Below are positions 26,213-35,313 of a stretch of 43,263 nt of DNA, piece by piece (position 1 is the stretch's first letter; every line of letters starts with the position of its first letter). The translations under genes were made by a program, and so were the position numbers. Source of the stretch: Petralouisia muris. Its GTDB lineage: Bacteria > Bacillota > Clostridia > Lachnospirales > Lachnospiraceae. The stretch covers positions 1-43,263 of the forward strand of contig NZ_SRYA01000041.1 of the NCBI RefSeq assembly GCF_004793545.1. Reading direction: 5' to 3'. The notes under the pieces were generated by a model that made no database searches, had not been told where the DNA came from, and saw only the letters and a list, made by a program, of their open reading frames with translations.

Positions 26213-27589
26213 ATGAATCAGAGAATCAGGCAGCAATATCATTTGGAGCCCGACAAAGGGCTGTTGAACGATCCCAATGGATTGTCTTGGTTTCGGGGAA
26301 AATTCCATGTATTTTTTCAGTGGAACCCTCTGAAAAAGGATCATTCCTATAAGGAGTGGGGGCTGTTTACTTCCAGTGATCTGATAAACTGGAGATTTGA
26401 AGGGGGCGCAATTATTCCAGAACAGGATTTTGAAAAAAATGGCGTATACTCCGGGAGCGGATATGTGATTGGAGACAGCTTATATTTGTTTTATACAGGA
26501 AATTGCAAAACAGGCGGACAAAGGAAAAGCAGTCAGTGCCTTGCGGTAACCAGGGATGGAAAAAGTTATCAGAAGGCAGGTGTCATTATAGAAACGCCGG
26601 AGGAATATACAGAACATTTTCGGGATCCCAAAGTGTTCCAGGGAAAAGATAAAAACTATTACATGGTAATTGGCGGACAGCAAAAAAACGGAAGAGGCGC
26701 AATTGCCCTCTGCAGCTCGCAGGATGGAAGAAAATGGGAGTACCGGCATATGCTGGCAGTTTCAGAAAATTATGAAATGATTGAATGTCCGGATTTATTT
26801 GAATTGGATGGAAGAACCGTTCTGCTTTATAATCCCCAGAAGCGCAATAATGAAACAGACGAAGATATATGCAGTTTTTCCGCATATAAACTGGAAGAGT
26901 TTGAGGAAGGAACGGGGAGATTTCAGGATGTCAGCCTGGATGTTGGATACAGGAATATGGATGCAGGGTTTGATTTTTATGCGCCTCAGACTTTTGTAAG
27001 TCCTGACGGGAGAAGAATTCTATTTGGATGGATGTCAAGAATGGATGGAGAGCAGGAAAGAGTATTTTCTGAGACGGAACCGAATATTCACTGTTTGACC
27101 ATGCCCAGGGAATTGTTTCTGGAAGGTGAATTACTGTGCCAGAGACCGGTGAGGGAAATGTATGGCCTGTTGGGCCGGGAACTTAACGTAACGTACGAAA
27201 ATGAATCCTGGAGAGCCAGTCTGCCGGAGCGTACTTTTTTTATGAAGCTTCAGGTGGCAGGGGAAAATCAGAATCTGCAGATAGAATTTCATCAGGGAGA
27301 GGCAGGGCTGGAATATCTGCAGAATGAGAAGAAATTAATTTTCTTTCGAAAAAACTGGGTGGATCATTCACTGGAAAGCAGAACAGAATCTGTGGAAGGT
27401 CTGCGTGAGATAGAAATCTGGTCCGATCATTCCAGCATGGAAATTTTTGTGAATGGCGGAAAAACAGTGTTTTCTGCCCGCATGTTTCCCCAGAGCGGGC
27501 AGCCGGAGATTACAGTAAAAGGAAACTTATCTGAAGAAAAGATGCAGATATGCAATATTATGAAACCGGAAAAAAAGGAGGAGCCGTGA
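26213..27589 (+). CDS. GH32 sucrose(-6-phosphate) hydrolase
   Basis: A 458-aa glycoside hydrolase family 32 enzyme. LLNDPNG near residue 20 carries the nucleophile Asp, FRDPKVF is the transition-state Asp motif, and ECPDLF holds the acid/base Glu. A C-terminal beta-sandwich follows. There is no signal peptide, so it is intracellular. Because the next gene is a PTS permease, sucrose-6-phosphate is the likely substrate (ScrB/SacA role), but phosphorylated kestose or raffinose products cannot be excluded. AAAGGAGG precedes ATG 26213, and the stop overlaps the next start by one base. Confidence 0.9.
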   Translation: MNQRIRQQYHLEPDKGLLNDPNGLSWFRGKFHVFFQWNPLKKDHSYKEWGLFTSSDLINWRFEGGAIIPEQDFEKNGVYSGSGYVIGDSLYLFYTGNCKTGGQRKSSQCLAVTRDGKSYQKAGVIIETPEEYTEHFRDPKVFQGKDKNYYMVIGGQQKNGRGAIALCSSQDGRKWEYRHMLAVSENYEMIECPDLFELDGRTVLLYNPQKRNNETDEDICSFSAYKLEEFEEGTGRFQDVSLDVGYRNMDAGFDFYAPQTFVSPDGRRILFGWMSRMDGEQERVFSETEPNIHCLTMPRELFLEGELLCQRPVREMYGLLGRELNVTYENESWRASLPERTFFMKLQVAGENQNLQIEFHQGEAGLEYLQNEKKLIFFRKNWVDHSLESRTESVEGLREIEIWSDHSSMEIFVNGGKTVFSARMFPQSGQPEITVKGNLSEEKMQICNIMKPEKKEEP

Positions 27590-28983
27590 TGAGCGAAAAA
27601 GAACTTGCAAAAAAAATTGTGGAGCTTGTGGGCCAAACAGAGAATATTGTATCTGTCAGACACTGTGCCACAAGATTAAGAATTGTAGTGTCTGATAAAG
27701 AAAAAATTGAAGAAAAAGCGATAGAGGATTTGGATAAAGTAAAGGGGTCTTTCTTTAATTCCGGACAATACCAGATTATTCTGGGAACTGGACTGGTGAA
27801 CCGGGTTTATGATGAAGTGATCAAAATAACCGGAGAACCAGAGGCGGCAGGAACCGGAGAAAAGAAAGAGACTATGGTATATGGAAACCGTTTTCAAAGG
27901 GCAGTCCGTATGTTTTCGGATGTGTTTGTACCGGTTATTCCGGTTCTTGTTGCCACTGGGTTATTTATGGGATTGCGGGGCTTGCTGACGCAGGAAGCAG
28001 TGTTAAGTATATTTGGACTGACGCCGGAAAATATTCCCCAGTCACTTTTGCTGTATACACAGATTCTTACAGATACCGCTTTTGCATTTTTGCCTGCCTT
28101 GGTATGTTGGTCTACGTTCCGCAATTTCGGCGGAAGTCCGGTGATTGGAATTGTGCTGGGTCTTATGCTGGTAAGTCCAAGTCTGCCAAGCGCCTATGCA
28201 GTTGGTGCAGGAGAAGCGGAACCCCTTGTATTTTTCGGAATTATCAAAGTGGCAGGATATCAGGGATCCGTACTTCCGGCGTTTGCAACAGGGATTCTGG
28301 CAGCCAATTTTGAAAAGTGGCTCCGCAAACATATTCCGGATTCCGTTGACTTGATTGTAACGCCGTTTCTGACCATGCTGTTTGGAATTACGATTGCGCT
28401 TTTTGGCATCGGGCCTGTGCTGCACTATGTAGAAAATGGCGTTTTGTGGCTGGTAGAACATTTGCTGTTTCTGCCAATGGGAATCGGAGGATTCCTGTAT
28501 GGATGTTTTGGGCAGCTTCTTGGAATCTTTGGCATTCATCATATTTTAAACTTTTTGGAGATCAGTATGCTGGCGTCTGACGGATGGAATTATCTGAACC
28601 CGATCGGAACCTGCGGCAATGTGGCGCAGGCAGGAGCGGTGCTGGCAGTGGCCATTAAGGCGTCTTCCAATAAGATGAAACAGGTGTCCTATCCGGCGTG
28701 TTTTTCTGCACTGCTTGGAATTACAGAGCCTGCCGTGTTTGGCGTAAACTTAAAATTTGTAAAGCCATTCCTGATGTCCATGATTGGCGGCGGAGTCGGC
28801 GGCTTTTTGGCCTCCATCTTGAACCTGCGTGCAACGGGTATGTCCATTACGGGCATTCCGGGAACCTTACTGTACTTAAATGAGCAGCTTCCCCTTTATC
28901 TGATCGTCAATGTGATTTCCTTTGCAGTAGCCTTTGGGCTTACCTGGTTCTTAGGATTCAGCAAAGATATGGAGAATTCATAA
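27589..28983 (+). CDS. PTS EIIBC, sucrose/beta-glucoside-type
   Basis: A 464-aa permease. The EIIB domain (residues about 1-80) has the phospho-Cys in VRHCATRLRI. EIIC, with about ten membrane helices, fills the rest, including ITEPAVFGVNLKF. It imports and phosphorylates a sugar. No EIIA domain is fused, and an EIIA-Glc-type gene lies three genes downstream (31991). The neighbouring GH32 gene suggests sucrose. ATG 27589 is coupled to the GH32 stop (TGATG). Confidence 0.9.
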   Translation: MSEKELAKKIVELVGQTENIVSVRHCATRLRIVVSDKEKIEEKAIEDLDKVKGSFFNSGQYQIILGTGLVNRVYDEVIKITGEPEAAGTGEKKETMVYGNRFQRAVRMFSDVFVPVIPVLVATGLFMGLRGLLTQEAVLSIFGLTPENIPQSLLLYTQILTDTAFAFLPALVCWSTFRNFGGSPVIGIVLGLMLVSPSLPSAYAVGAGEAEPLVFFGIIKVAGYQGSVLPAFATGILAANFEKWLRKHIPDSVDLIVTPFLTMLFGITIALFGIGPVLHYVENGVLWLVEHLLFLPMGIGGFLYGCFGQLLGIFGIHHILNFLEISMLASDGWNYLNPIGTCGNVAQAGAVLAVAIKASSNKMKQVSYPACFSALLGITEPAVFGVNLKFVKPFLMSMIGGGVGGFLASILNLRATGMSITGIPGTLLYLNEQLPLYLIVNVISFAVAFGLTWFLGFSKDMENS

Positions 28984-31166
28984 TGAGCATTCAATTTTCA
29001 GATGACGGGCTGATTGTACATATCAGCAACAAATTCATCAGCTATGTAATGGAAGCGGTGGATGGAAAATATCTGGTTTTGCGGTATTTTGGAAAAGCAG
29101 TCCGCAGGTACCACGGCGCCGGTGAGCCATTCTATTATAAAAGGGGGTATACCACAGAGCATCCATGCAGTATACCGAATGTATCATTTGATGATTTTCC
29201 TTTTGAATACCCGGCGCGGGGGTATGGCGATTACCGGATTCCAGCTTTTGCAGTAACGCAGGATTCTGGAATTGAGTTTGTAAAACTGATGTTTCAAGGC
29301 TTTCGGGTCCTGGAAGAAAAACCGGAACTTACAGGGCTTCCGGCAGCCTTTGCCAAAAAGGGCGAAACAGAAACGCTGGAAGTCACCTGCGAAGACGGGA
29401 TTGCCGGAATCCGGGTGCGCCTGTATTATACAATTTTTGAAGACAGAGGCGTCATAGCCCGCAGCCAGAAGGTGGAAAACATTGGAAATCAGGCGTTAAA
29501 GCTCCAGAATGTCCAGAGCTTTTCTCTGGAGCTTCCGGCAAAGGAATATGATGTACTTTCTTTATATGGAACCCATGCCGGGGAAGGAAATGTCAGCCGT
29601 TCTTTGCTGTCTCATGGAGTTTGGCGGATTGAGAGCGTTCGAGGAAGCTCCAGTCCCCAGCAGCAGCCCTTTTTCGCATTGATGGATCCCCATTCTACGG
29701 AATACAGCGGAGAGGTATATGGGTTTCAGTTAATTTACAGCGGCAATTTTCTGGCACAGGCGGAAAAGGATCAGTTTGGCAATGTACGTGCGCAGATTGG
29801 GATTCATCCAGATACTTTTTGCTGGGAATTAAATCCGGGAGAAGCTTTCCAGGCGCCGGAAGCAATTTTGAATTACATTTCAGAGGGACTGAATGGAATG
29901 AGCCAGAATTTTCATTGGCTGTATCAGTATCATCTGATGCCTTCCGGCTTTACACACAGAGAGCGCCCTGTACTGTTAAATTCCTGGGAGGCCATGTACT
30001 ATGATGTGAGCCTTGGGAAGCTGGAGGAACAGGCAGAACAGGCAAAGGAACTGGGCGCAGAACTGTTTGTGCTGGACGATGGATGGTTCCGGGCAGATAA
30101 CAGCAGCCGGACCTCTATGGGAGACTGGGAATGCAATCAGCAAAAGCTGCCGGGAGGAATCGCAGCGGCAGCAGAGCTTATTCACAGCAAGGGAATGCAG
30201 TTTGGCTTGTGGTTTGAGCCGGAAGCAGTCTGCAGGGACAGTAATCTGTACCGGGAACATCCAGATTGGGCGCTTCAGATCCCTGGCTATGAAATCACAG
30301 AGGGACGGCATGAATACATTCTGGACTTGTCTCAGAAAAAGGTAAGGGAATATGTGATTTCTGTGCTGGATGCTTATCTGGAAGGCGGACAGATTGATTA
30401 TGTAAAATGGGACATGAACCGCCCATTTACAGAGGTAAATTCCCTGGCTCTCCCCAAAGAGAGAAAGGGAGAAATCAGCCACAGGTATATTCTGGGATTG
30501 TATGAAATCCTGGATACCATTACGAAACGTTATCCTAAAATGCTGCTGGAGGGCTGTTCCAGCGGCGGCGCCAGATTTGATCCAGGAATGTTATATTATG
30601 CAGCTCAAAACTGGAGCAGTGACAATACAGATGCTTTTGACAGAACCAGGATACAGGCAGGCTTCTCGCTGATGTATCCGCCAATCGCTATGGGCGCCCA
30701 TGTGAGTATTACGCCAAATCACCAGACGGGAAGAACGGTATCTCTCAATACCAGATATCAGGTGGCAAGATTATTTAATATGGGGTATGAGTTGGATCTG
30801 AGCAAGTGCTCCAGTGAGGAAAAATCTGAGATTGCAAGGCAGATTGAGGAATATAAGAAGGAGAGAGGATGGCTGCAGCGTGCATCTTTTTACAGAAATG
30901 AGGCGCCCAATGAGAATTATGCCATATGGTCATCGGTCAGAGAGGATCAAGAGGAATGTCTTGCAATGATTTTTCAGAAATTGTACCGGCCTCTTTGCAG
31001 CCGCGGGAGATTTCGGCTGGCCGGCCTGAATCCGGAATATGATTATGTTGAAAGCGGCAGCAAAAAGAGTTATGGCGGGGATGAACTGATGGAGACAGGA
31101 ATCAGCATACCTTTGGCAAAAGAAGATTTTTATGTATTTATGTTTCATTTTATCCGAGAAAAATAA
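28983..31166 (+). CDS. GH36 alpha-galactosidase
   Basis: A 727-aa intracellular enzyme. The N-terminal beta-sandwich (about residues 1-330) precedes a barrel in which YVKWDMNRP carries nucleophile D477 and WSSDNTD carries acid/base D547. These numbers are within one of my recollection of the Geobacillus GH36 enzyme (478 and 548). It would release galactose from raffinose, melibiose or stachyose, or from the phosphorylated forms delivered by PTS. Its start overlaps the PTS stop, so it belongs to the sugar operon. There is no signal peptide. An additional sucrose-kinase domain as in AgaSK is absent. Confidence 0.93.
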   Translation: MSIQFSDDGLIVHISNKFISYVMEAVDGKYLVLRYFGKAVRRYHGAGEPFYYKRGYTTEHPCSIPNVSFDDFPFEYPARGYGDYRIPAFAVTQDSGIEFVKLMFQGFRVLEEKPELTGLPAAFAKKGETETLEVTCEDGIAGIRVRLYYTIFEDRGVIARSQKVENIGNQALKLQNVQSFSLELPAKEYDVLSLYGTHAGEGNVSRSLLSHGVWRIESVRGSSSPQQQPFFALMDPHSTEYSGEVYGFQLIYSGNFLAQAEKDQFGNVRAQIGIHPDTFCWELNPGEAFQAPEAILNYISEGLNGMSQNFHWLYQYHLMPSGFTHRERPVLLNSWEAMYYDVSLGKLEEQAEQAKELGAELFVLDDGWFRADNSSRTSMGDWECNQQKLPGGIAAAAELIHSKGMQFGLWFEPEAVCRDSNLYREHPDWALQIPGYEITEGRHEYILDLSQKKVREYVISVLDAYLEGGQIDYVKWDMNRPFTEVNSLALPKERKGEISHRYILGLYEILDTITKRYPKMLLEGCSSGGARFDPGMLYYAAQNWSSDNTDAFDRTRIQAGFSLMYPPIAMGAHVSITPNHQTGRTVSLNTRYQVARLFNMGYELDLSKCSSEEKSEIARQIEEYKKERGWLQRASFYRNEAPNENYAIWSSVREDQEECLAMIFQKLYRPLCSRGRFRLAGLNPEYDYVESGSKKSYGGDELMETGISIPLAKEDFYVFMFHFIREK

Positions 31167-31193
31167 GGAGGATGCCTTGCAGCAGAAATTATT

Positions 31194-31988
31194 ATGGCAG
31201 GTAGTGAGAGAAAGGCAGTAAAGCTGCTTGTAAGCGATCTGGATGGAACGCTGCTGAATGAAAAGAGTAAAATATCAAGGGAAACGGCAGAGACAGTAAG
31301 AAAGGCTCAGAACGCAGGCATAAGGTTTGCAGCGGCCACAGGCAGATCCTGGAGTACGGCTTGTGAAATATTCCAAAACGCAGGTATTTTTGTTCCTTGC
31401 ATTCTGCTCAACGGTGCAGAATTTAGAAATCAGGCAGGAGATGTGATTTTTCAGGAAGCCATAACAGCCGCAGCAGCCCGGGAAGTAATAGAAATGATAC
31501 GAAAAAGGAGTCTTGATCTTGAAGTTATCACGGATAAAGGAGAATTTTCCACAAATACACAGAAATGTCAAAAGGCATTAGAGTTTTCGGAGTTTGAGAG
31601 AAGAAAAGATGCGGATATAAAAGTTTTTAAAATATTTGCATTTTCAAAGACTCCTGAAGAGGTGAAAAACTGCAAAAAAGAACTGATGTTATGGACAAAA
31701 TTATCCGTGACGTCTTCTGCGGAATGGAATATTGAAATCACATCCGAAAAAGCGCAGAAAGGCAGAATGCTGGAAAAAGTGATGGAATTCTATCAGATTT
31801 CTAAGGAAGAAGTGGTAGTGTTTGGAGACGGCTGCAACGATGAAAGCATGTTTCGGATGTTTCCCCATTCATGCGCAATGAAAAATGCAGAGCCTTTGAT
31901 CTGTGAGCTTGCAGAAAAGGTCATAGACAGTAATAGGAATCATGGAGTGGCAAAAGAGATTAATAAAATTATTCAAGGAGGCGTATAG
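31194..31988 (+). CDS. HAD-family (Cof-type) sugar phosphatase
   Basis: A 264-aa protein. The HAD nucleophile motif VSDLDGTLLN lies near residue 13, a C2-cap fills the middle, and the C-terminal FGDGCNDESMF is motif IV. Cof-type HADs dephosphorylate sugar phosphates and related metabolites. An AGGAGG lies 21 bases before ATG 31194, which is long, but no closer in-frame start codon is seen. Its placement inside the PTS operon suggests relief of sugar-phosphate stress, which is inference. Confidence 0.83.
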   Translation: MAGSERKAVKLLVSDLDGTLLNEKSKISRETAETVRKAQNAGIRFAAATGRSWSTACEIFQNAGIFVPCILLNGAEFRNQAGDVIFQEAITAAAAREVIEMIRKRSLDLEVITDKGEFSTNTQKCQKALEFSEFERRKDADIKVFKIFAFSKTPEEVKNCKKELMLWTKLSVTSSAEWNIEITSEKAQKGRMLEKVMEFYQISKEEVVVFGDGCNDESMFRMFPHSCAMKNAEPLICELAEKVIDSNRNHGVAKEINKIIQGGV

Positions 31989-31990
31989 CT

Positions 31991-32485
31991 ATGTTGTTTT
32001 TTAAAAAGAAAGAAAAAGAAGAGCCAGTGAAGGAGCTGAAGGCATTTGTTTCAGGAAAGGTAATTCCGGTAACTGAGGTTTCCGATCAGGTGTTTTCCTC
32101 AAAGGCATTGGGAGATGGAGTGGCGATAGAACCAATAGAAGAGACGATAACAGCCCCATGTGCAGGAACGGTTTCCATGATTGCGGAGGATTCCAACCAT
32201 GCCATTGGCATGACTTTGAATAATGGCGCGGAAATCCTTATGCACATCGGCCTGGATACAGTAAATTTAAATGGCGAAGGATTTCATGTATTTGTAAAAG
32301 TTGGAGATAAGGTCAATCAGGGGGATAAGCTGATGGAATTTGATAAAGCGCTGATAGAATCCAGAGGATTGGAGACGGCCTGTATTCTGGTTGTCACAAA
32401 CGCAGATGATTATCCGGATGCGGAATATATAAGCGGAATGAACGCAGTGCAAAATGAGACGGACATCTGCAGATTTTCCAGCTGA
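31991..32485 (+). CDS. PTS EIIA, glucose type
   Basis: A 164-aa stand-alone EIIA of the Crr type. The active His is in ILMHIGLDTV (about residue 86), and the first His-region sequence AEDSNHAIGM is present. It passes phosphate from HPr to the EIIB domain of the permease at 27589, which lacks its own EIIA. AAGGAGG precedes ATG 31991. It is the last gene of the sugar operon. Confidence 0.92.
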   Translation: MLFFKKKEKEEPVKELKAFVSGKVIPVTEVSDQVFSSKALGDGVAIEPIEETITAPCAGTVSMIAEDSNHAIGMTLNNGAEILMHIGLDTVNLNGEGFHVFVKVGDKVNQGDKLMEFDKALIESRGLETACILVVTNADDYPDAEYISGMNAVQNETDICRFSS

Positions 32486-32504
32486 TCGATCATTGGAAAA
32501 GGGG

Positions 32505-32594
32505 CTGTCGGAAAATGAAATTCAGGCACCGTATATGATTTGGGTTTTAAGGGTCTCATGCCATATATTGTGTACAAATTTCATTTTTCGACAG
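32505..32594. repeat. MITE-like palindrome with 18-bp terminal inverted repeats
   Basis: An 18-base arm at 32505-32522 and its reverse complement at 32577-32594 match at 17 of 18 positions. The arms read CTGTCG(G/A)AAAATGAAATT toward the centre. The 54-base interior holds no ORF. Arms beginning GGCTGTCG resemble my recollection of IS1182-type ends. There is no T-run after it, so a terminator role is less likely. Confidence 0.55.
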
Positions 32595-32665
32595 TCAATA
32601 ATACCGTGAAGAGGTCTGAATGTTACGCTGCAGGAGAAAGGCCGGGTTTCTGGCATACAATGATT

Positions 32666-33199
32666 TTATGGGATATTTATGGAGAAATTCTCCCAGATTC
32701 CCACCGGAATATCTTCTCCGAAGGAATATTGTTCCACCAGTTCCTGCTCTATCTGATATACGGATATCATTTTTTTGGTCGGATCCACGATCCAGTATTC
32801 CCGGACGCCTGCGGTGCAGTATTTTAAAAGCTTTACCATATAGTCTTTGGATTTGCTGCTGGGAGAAACGATTTCAATTACCCAGTCCGGGGCTCCGTGG
32901 CAGCCTTTTTCATCCAGCTTGGAAGTGTCGCAAATAACAGAAAGATCCGGTTCCACATAATTGATACTGTCTTTGTTGAGAAATACGGCAAACGGAGAGG
33001 CGTAAACTTCACAGGTTCCATGGGCTTTTTTTATATGGTTGTAAATAGTGCTGTAGAGATAGCCGGAAATTTGCTGATGTGTCCTGCCAGGAGGAGCCAT
33101 ATAGTAAATCTGTCCGTCAATCAGTTCAGCCCGCTTTCCCTCGGGCAGCGCATAAATATCGTCAATTGTGTAGATAAATTCATTATTTAATGCATCCAT
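32666..33199 (-). CDS. Uma2 (DUF820) family nuclease-like protein
   Basis: A 177-aa protein with the PD-(D/E)xK nuclease-like fold of Uma2 proteins. It shows YVEPDLSVI, then DWVIEIVSPSSKSKD, and GVREYWIVDP. Such proteins are common in gut clostridia and cyanobacteria, usually singly or in small families, and their cellular role is unsettled. AAGGTGA precedes ATG 33199 on the minus strand. It may have arrived with the neighbouring palindrome. Confidence 0.88.
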   Translation of the reverse strand: MDALNNEFIYTIDDIYALPEGKRAELIDGQIYYMAPPGRTHQQISGYLYSTIYNHIKKAHGTCEVYASPFAVFLNKDSINYVEPDLSVICDTSKLDEKGCHGAPDWVIEIVSPSSKSKDYMVKLLKYCTAGVREYWIVDPTKKMISVYQIEQELVEQYSFGEDIPVGIWENFSINIP

Positions 33200-33273
33200 A
33201 GAATCACCTTCTTTTTCTTTTATTATACACGTTTTTTATTTTGATTGCTATATTCAAATTTCCTTTTATCAAT

Positions 33274-33302
33274 GAATAAATTCTGGATAGGATGGCATAC
33301 TA
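33274..33302 (+). promoter_or_regulatory. Sigma-G-like promoter of the spoVA operon
   Basis: GAATA (33274-33278), a 17-base spacer and CATACTA (33296-33302) fit the forespore sigma-G pattern GNATR/CATNNTA. spoVA is sigma-G dependent in Bacillus. Confidence 0.65.
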
Positions 33303-33332
33303 CTTCCAAAGATGGAAAAAGGATGTGAGAAT

Positions 33333-33632
33333 ATGAATCGTAGTCATAGTACCATTTATCGGATTTGCCTTCTGGCAGTTGTGATTCTCACCATTGCAGG
33401 AGGTATTTTCTATTATGTGAATTACGTGGAAAATCAGACCACGGTAACGGAAGGAACCCTTGTGAAACGTAAGGGTAAGGAGTGCAAAGCCGTTATGGAA
33501 GGGTTTGAGGACGAAACAGCCAAAGAGCCGGCAGGATGGACAATCCAAAATAGCGCTGAAGAACAAACAGGCATGGGAGAGACGGCGGTAGAAAGTTTTC
33601 GGCCTTTTGAAAATCCTGTAAAATGTGCATAG
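33333..33632 (+). CDS. Small membrane protein ahead of spoVAA
   Basis: A 99-aa protein. A hydrophobic segment (about residues 8-28; IYRICLLAVVILTIAGGIFYY) is followed by a polar tail that would lie outside the membrane. I do not recognise the family. AAGGA precedes ATG 33333, about 30 bases after the sigma-G-like promoter. It ends 13 bases before the spoVAA start, so it is probably a forespore membrane protein of the same operon. Confidence 0.65.
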   Translation: MNRSHSTIYRICLLAVVILTIAGGIFYYVNYVENQTTVTEGTLVKRKGKECKAVMEGFEDETAKEPAGWTIQNSAEEQTGMGETAVESFRPFENPVKCA

Positions 33633-33645
33633 GACGGAGGGACAT

Positions 33646-34293
33646 ATGGCAAGTTCAGACACAGTATATCTGAAAATTGAGCAGAACGTGCTGGTGCGGG
33701 AGCCTTCTGTGGCTTTGAAGGATATTGCAAAAATCACTTCCACCAACCAGCCTCTGATTAATAAGTTAAAAACCATGAAGGTGTACGCCTTTCACACTCC
33801 GGCAAACCAGAGCAGGAAGAAAAAGCAGGCGGAAGTTTTTTCCGTAATGAAAATTATTGAATTAATTGGACAGGAATTTCCCAATGTGGATATCCAGAAT
33901 ATCGGGGAAAAGGATTTTGTTCTGGAATATGAACCGAAGCAGGAGCCGAAGTGGCTGCTCTATCTGAAAACCGCAGTTTTATGTGTGCTGATATTTTTCG
34001 GCTCTGCATTTACGATTATGACCTTTAATAATGATGTGGGAGTGGGAGAAGTTTTTGCAGATTTCTATCAGCAGGTGATGGGTACCGAATCCAATGGATT
34101 TACCCTGTTGGAGATCTGCTACTCCATTGGATTGTTTTTGGGAATTATGATATTTTTCAATCATGTAGGGCATAAAAAAATTACCCATGATCCCACTCCG
34201 ATCCAGGTGGAAATGCGTACCTATGAAAAAGATGTAGATTCTACATTTATTGAAAACTGTGGAAGAAAAGGAACCAGTAATGATGTGGATTAA
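33646..34293 (+). CDS. spoVAA: Stage V sporulation protein AA
   Basis: A 215-aa protein matching SpoVAA. A soluble N-terminal part (SSDTVYLKIEQNVLV... DIAKITS) is followed by two membrane helices (about residues 107-130 and 147-172). SpoVA proteins form the channel for dipicolinate uptake into and release from the spore. CGGAGG is well placed before ATG 33646; the frame is open slightly further up without a ribosome binding site. It overlaps spoVAB by 14 bases. Confidence 0.9.
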   Translation: MASSDTVYLKIEQNVLVREPSVALKDIAKITSTNQPLINKLKTMKVYAFHTPANQSRKKKQAEVFSVMKIIELIGQEFPNVDIQNIGEKDFVLEYEPKQEPKWLLYLKTAVLCVLIFFGSAFTIMTFNNDVGVGEVFADFYQQVMGTESNGFTLLEICYSIGLFLGIMIFFNHVGHKKITHDPTPIQVEMRTYEKDVDSTFIENCGRKGTSNDVD

Positions 34294-34708
34294 ACAGGTA
34301 TTTTTGGGCTTTATCGGGCTGGCAAGCGGCTCTGCAATTTCTGCGGGGGTATTCAGCTTTATTATTTCGATTGGGGTGGTTCCCCGGATTATTGGAAAAA
34401 GCCGGACTGCAGCAGATATTATTGCTTATGAGAATGCGGTAATCTTAGGCGGGGCAGTGGGCAATATTTTTTCCCTGTTTCATGTTCAGGCGCCTCTGGG
34501 AATCTTGGGCGTATTGGTATTCGGTCTGTCTGCCGGAGTTTTTACCGGCTGCCTGGCTGTGGCCCTGGCGGAAATTCTGAATACATTTCCCATTATGTTC
34601 CGGCGGTTTGGCGTTAAGGAAGGCTTAAGCCTTATACTGTTTTTTATGGCATTGGGCAAGGCGTTGGGCGCATTATATTTTTATGCAAACCATATGCAGA
34701 AAATGTAG
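34280..34708 (+). CDS. spoVAB: Stage V sporulation protein AB
   Basis: A 142-aa membrane protein with four likely helices, starting MMWIKQVFLGFIGLASGSA and including FALAEILNTFPI-like VALAEILNTFPI. It matches SpoVAB. AAAGGAACC precedes ATG 34280, within the end of spoVAA. An earlier TTG is in frame but less plausible. It is part of the dipicolinate-transport complex. Confidence 0.9.
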   Translation: MMWIKQVFLGFIGLASGSAISAGVFSFIISIGVVPRIIGKSRTAADIIAYENAVILGGAVGNIFSLFHVQAPLGILGVLVFGLSAGVFTGCLAVALAEILNTFPIMFRRFGVKEGLSLILFFMALGKALGALYFYANHMQKM

Positions 34709-34744
34709 GATAGACGGTAAATCAGAAGAAAGCGAGGTAAGGTT

Positions 34745-35224
34745 ATGGCAGAGGAAACCATGGAACAGAAAGAAAAGAAAAATCAGGAATATAATGAGTA
34801 TGTGAAGCAGGTAACCCCCACACATTCCCTTCCGACAAATATGATAAAAGCATTTATTACAGGCGGTATTATCTGTATTCTGGGGCAGCTGATCCTGAAT
34901 CTTGCGGTTGATACATTCGGGCTGGATCAGGATACGGCAGGAAGCTGGTGCAGCATGATTCTGGTGCTTTTGAGCGTGCTTTTAACAGGCTTTAATATTT
35001 ATCCCTCCATTGCCAACTGGGGCGGCGCAGGGGCGCTGGTGCCCATTACAGGGTTTGCAAATTCGGTGGCGGCTCCGGCCATCGAGTTTCAGAAGGAGGG
35101 GCAGGTTTTTGGAATAGGGTGTAAGATTTTTACCATTGCCGGGCCAGTGATTTTGTATGGGATCTTTACCAGCTGGGCGTTGGGGCTGATTTATTGGGGC
35201 GGGAAGATGATGGGGATTTTTTAA
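34745..35224 (+). CDS. spoVAC: Stage V sporulation protein AC
   Basis: A 159-aa membrane protein with SpoVAC family sequence (YVKQVTPTHSLPTNMIKAFITGG; GAGALVPITGFANSVAAPAIEF). SpoVAC behaves as a mechanosensitive channel in Bacillus and is central to dipicolinate release. AGCGAGG precedes ATG 34745. In Bacillus and most clostridia spoVAD and spoVAE come next; here they do not. Confidence 0.95.
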   Translation: MAEETMEQKEKKNQEYNEYVKQVTPTHSLPTNMIKAFITGGIICILGQLILNLAVDTFGLDQDTAGSWCSMILVLLSVLLTGFNIYPSIANWGGAGALVPITGFANSVAAPAIEFQKEGQVFGIGCKIFTIAGPVILYGIFTSWALGLIYWGGKMMGIF

Positions 35225-35284
35225 CAATACGGTTAATTATGTAACACTATTATAAAATTATATCACTGGAAATAAAATTTGGAG

Positions 35285-35313
35285 GTATAAAAATTTATTT
35301 TTTGTCTATACTA
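35285..35313 (+). promoter_or_regulatory. Sigma-G-like promoter of the 61-aa gene
   Basis: GTATA (35285-35289), a 17-base spacer and TATACTA (35307-35313). The first base deviates from CATNNTA. Spacing and the following ACTACTTC are the same as in the spoVA promoter at 33274. Confidence 0.5.

Noticed and set aside
32540-33190. Plus-strand ORFs over the palindrome and the Uma2 gene
   Set aside because: They are antisense to the clear Uma2 protein and show no protein features.
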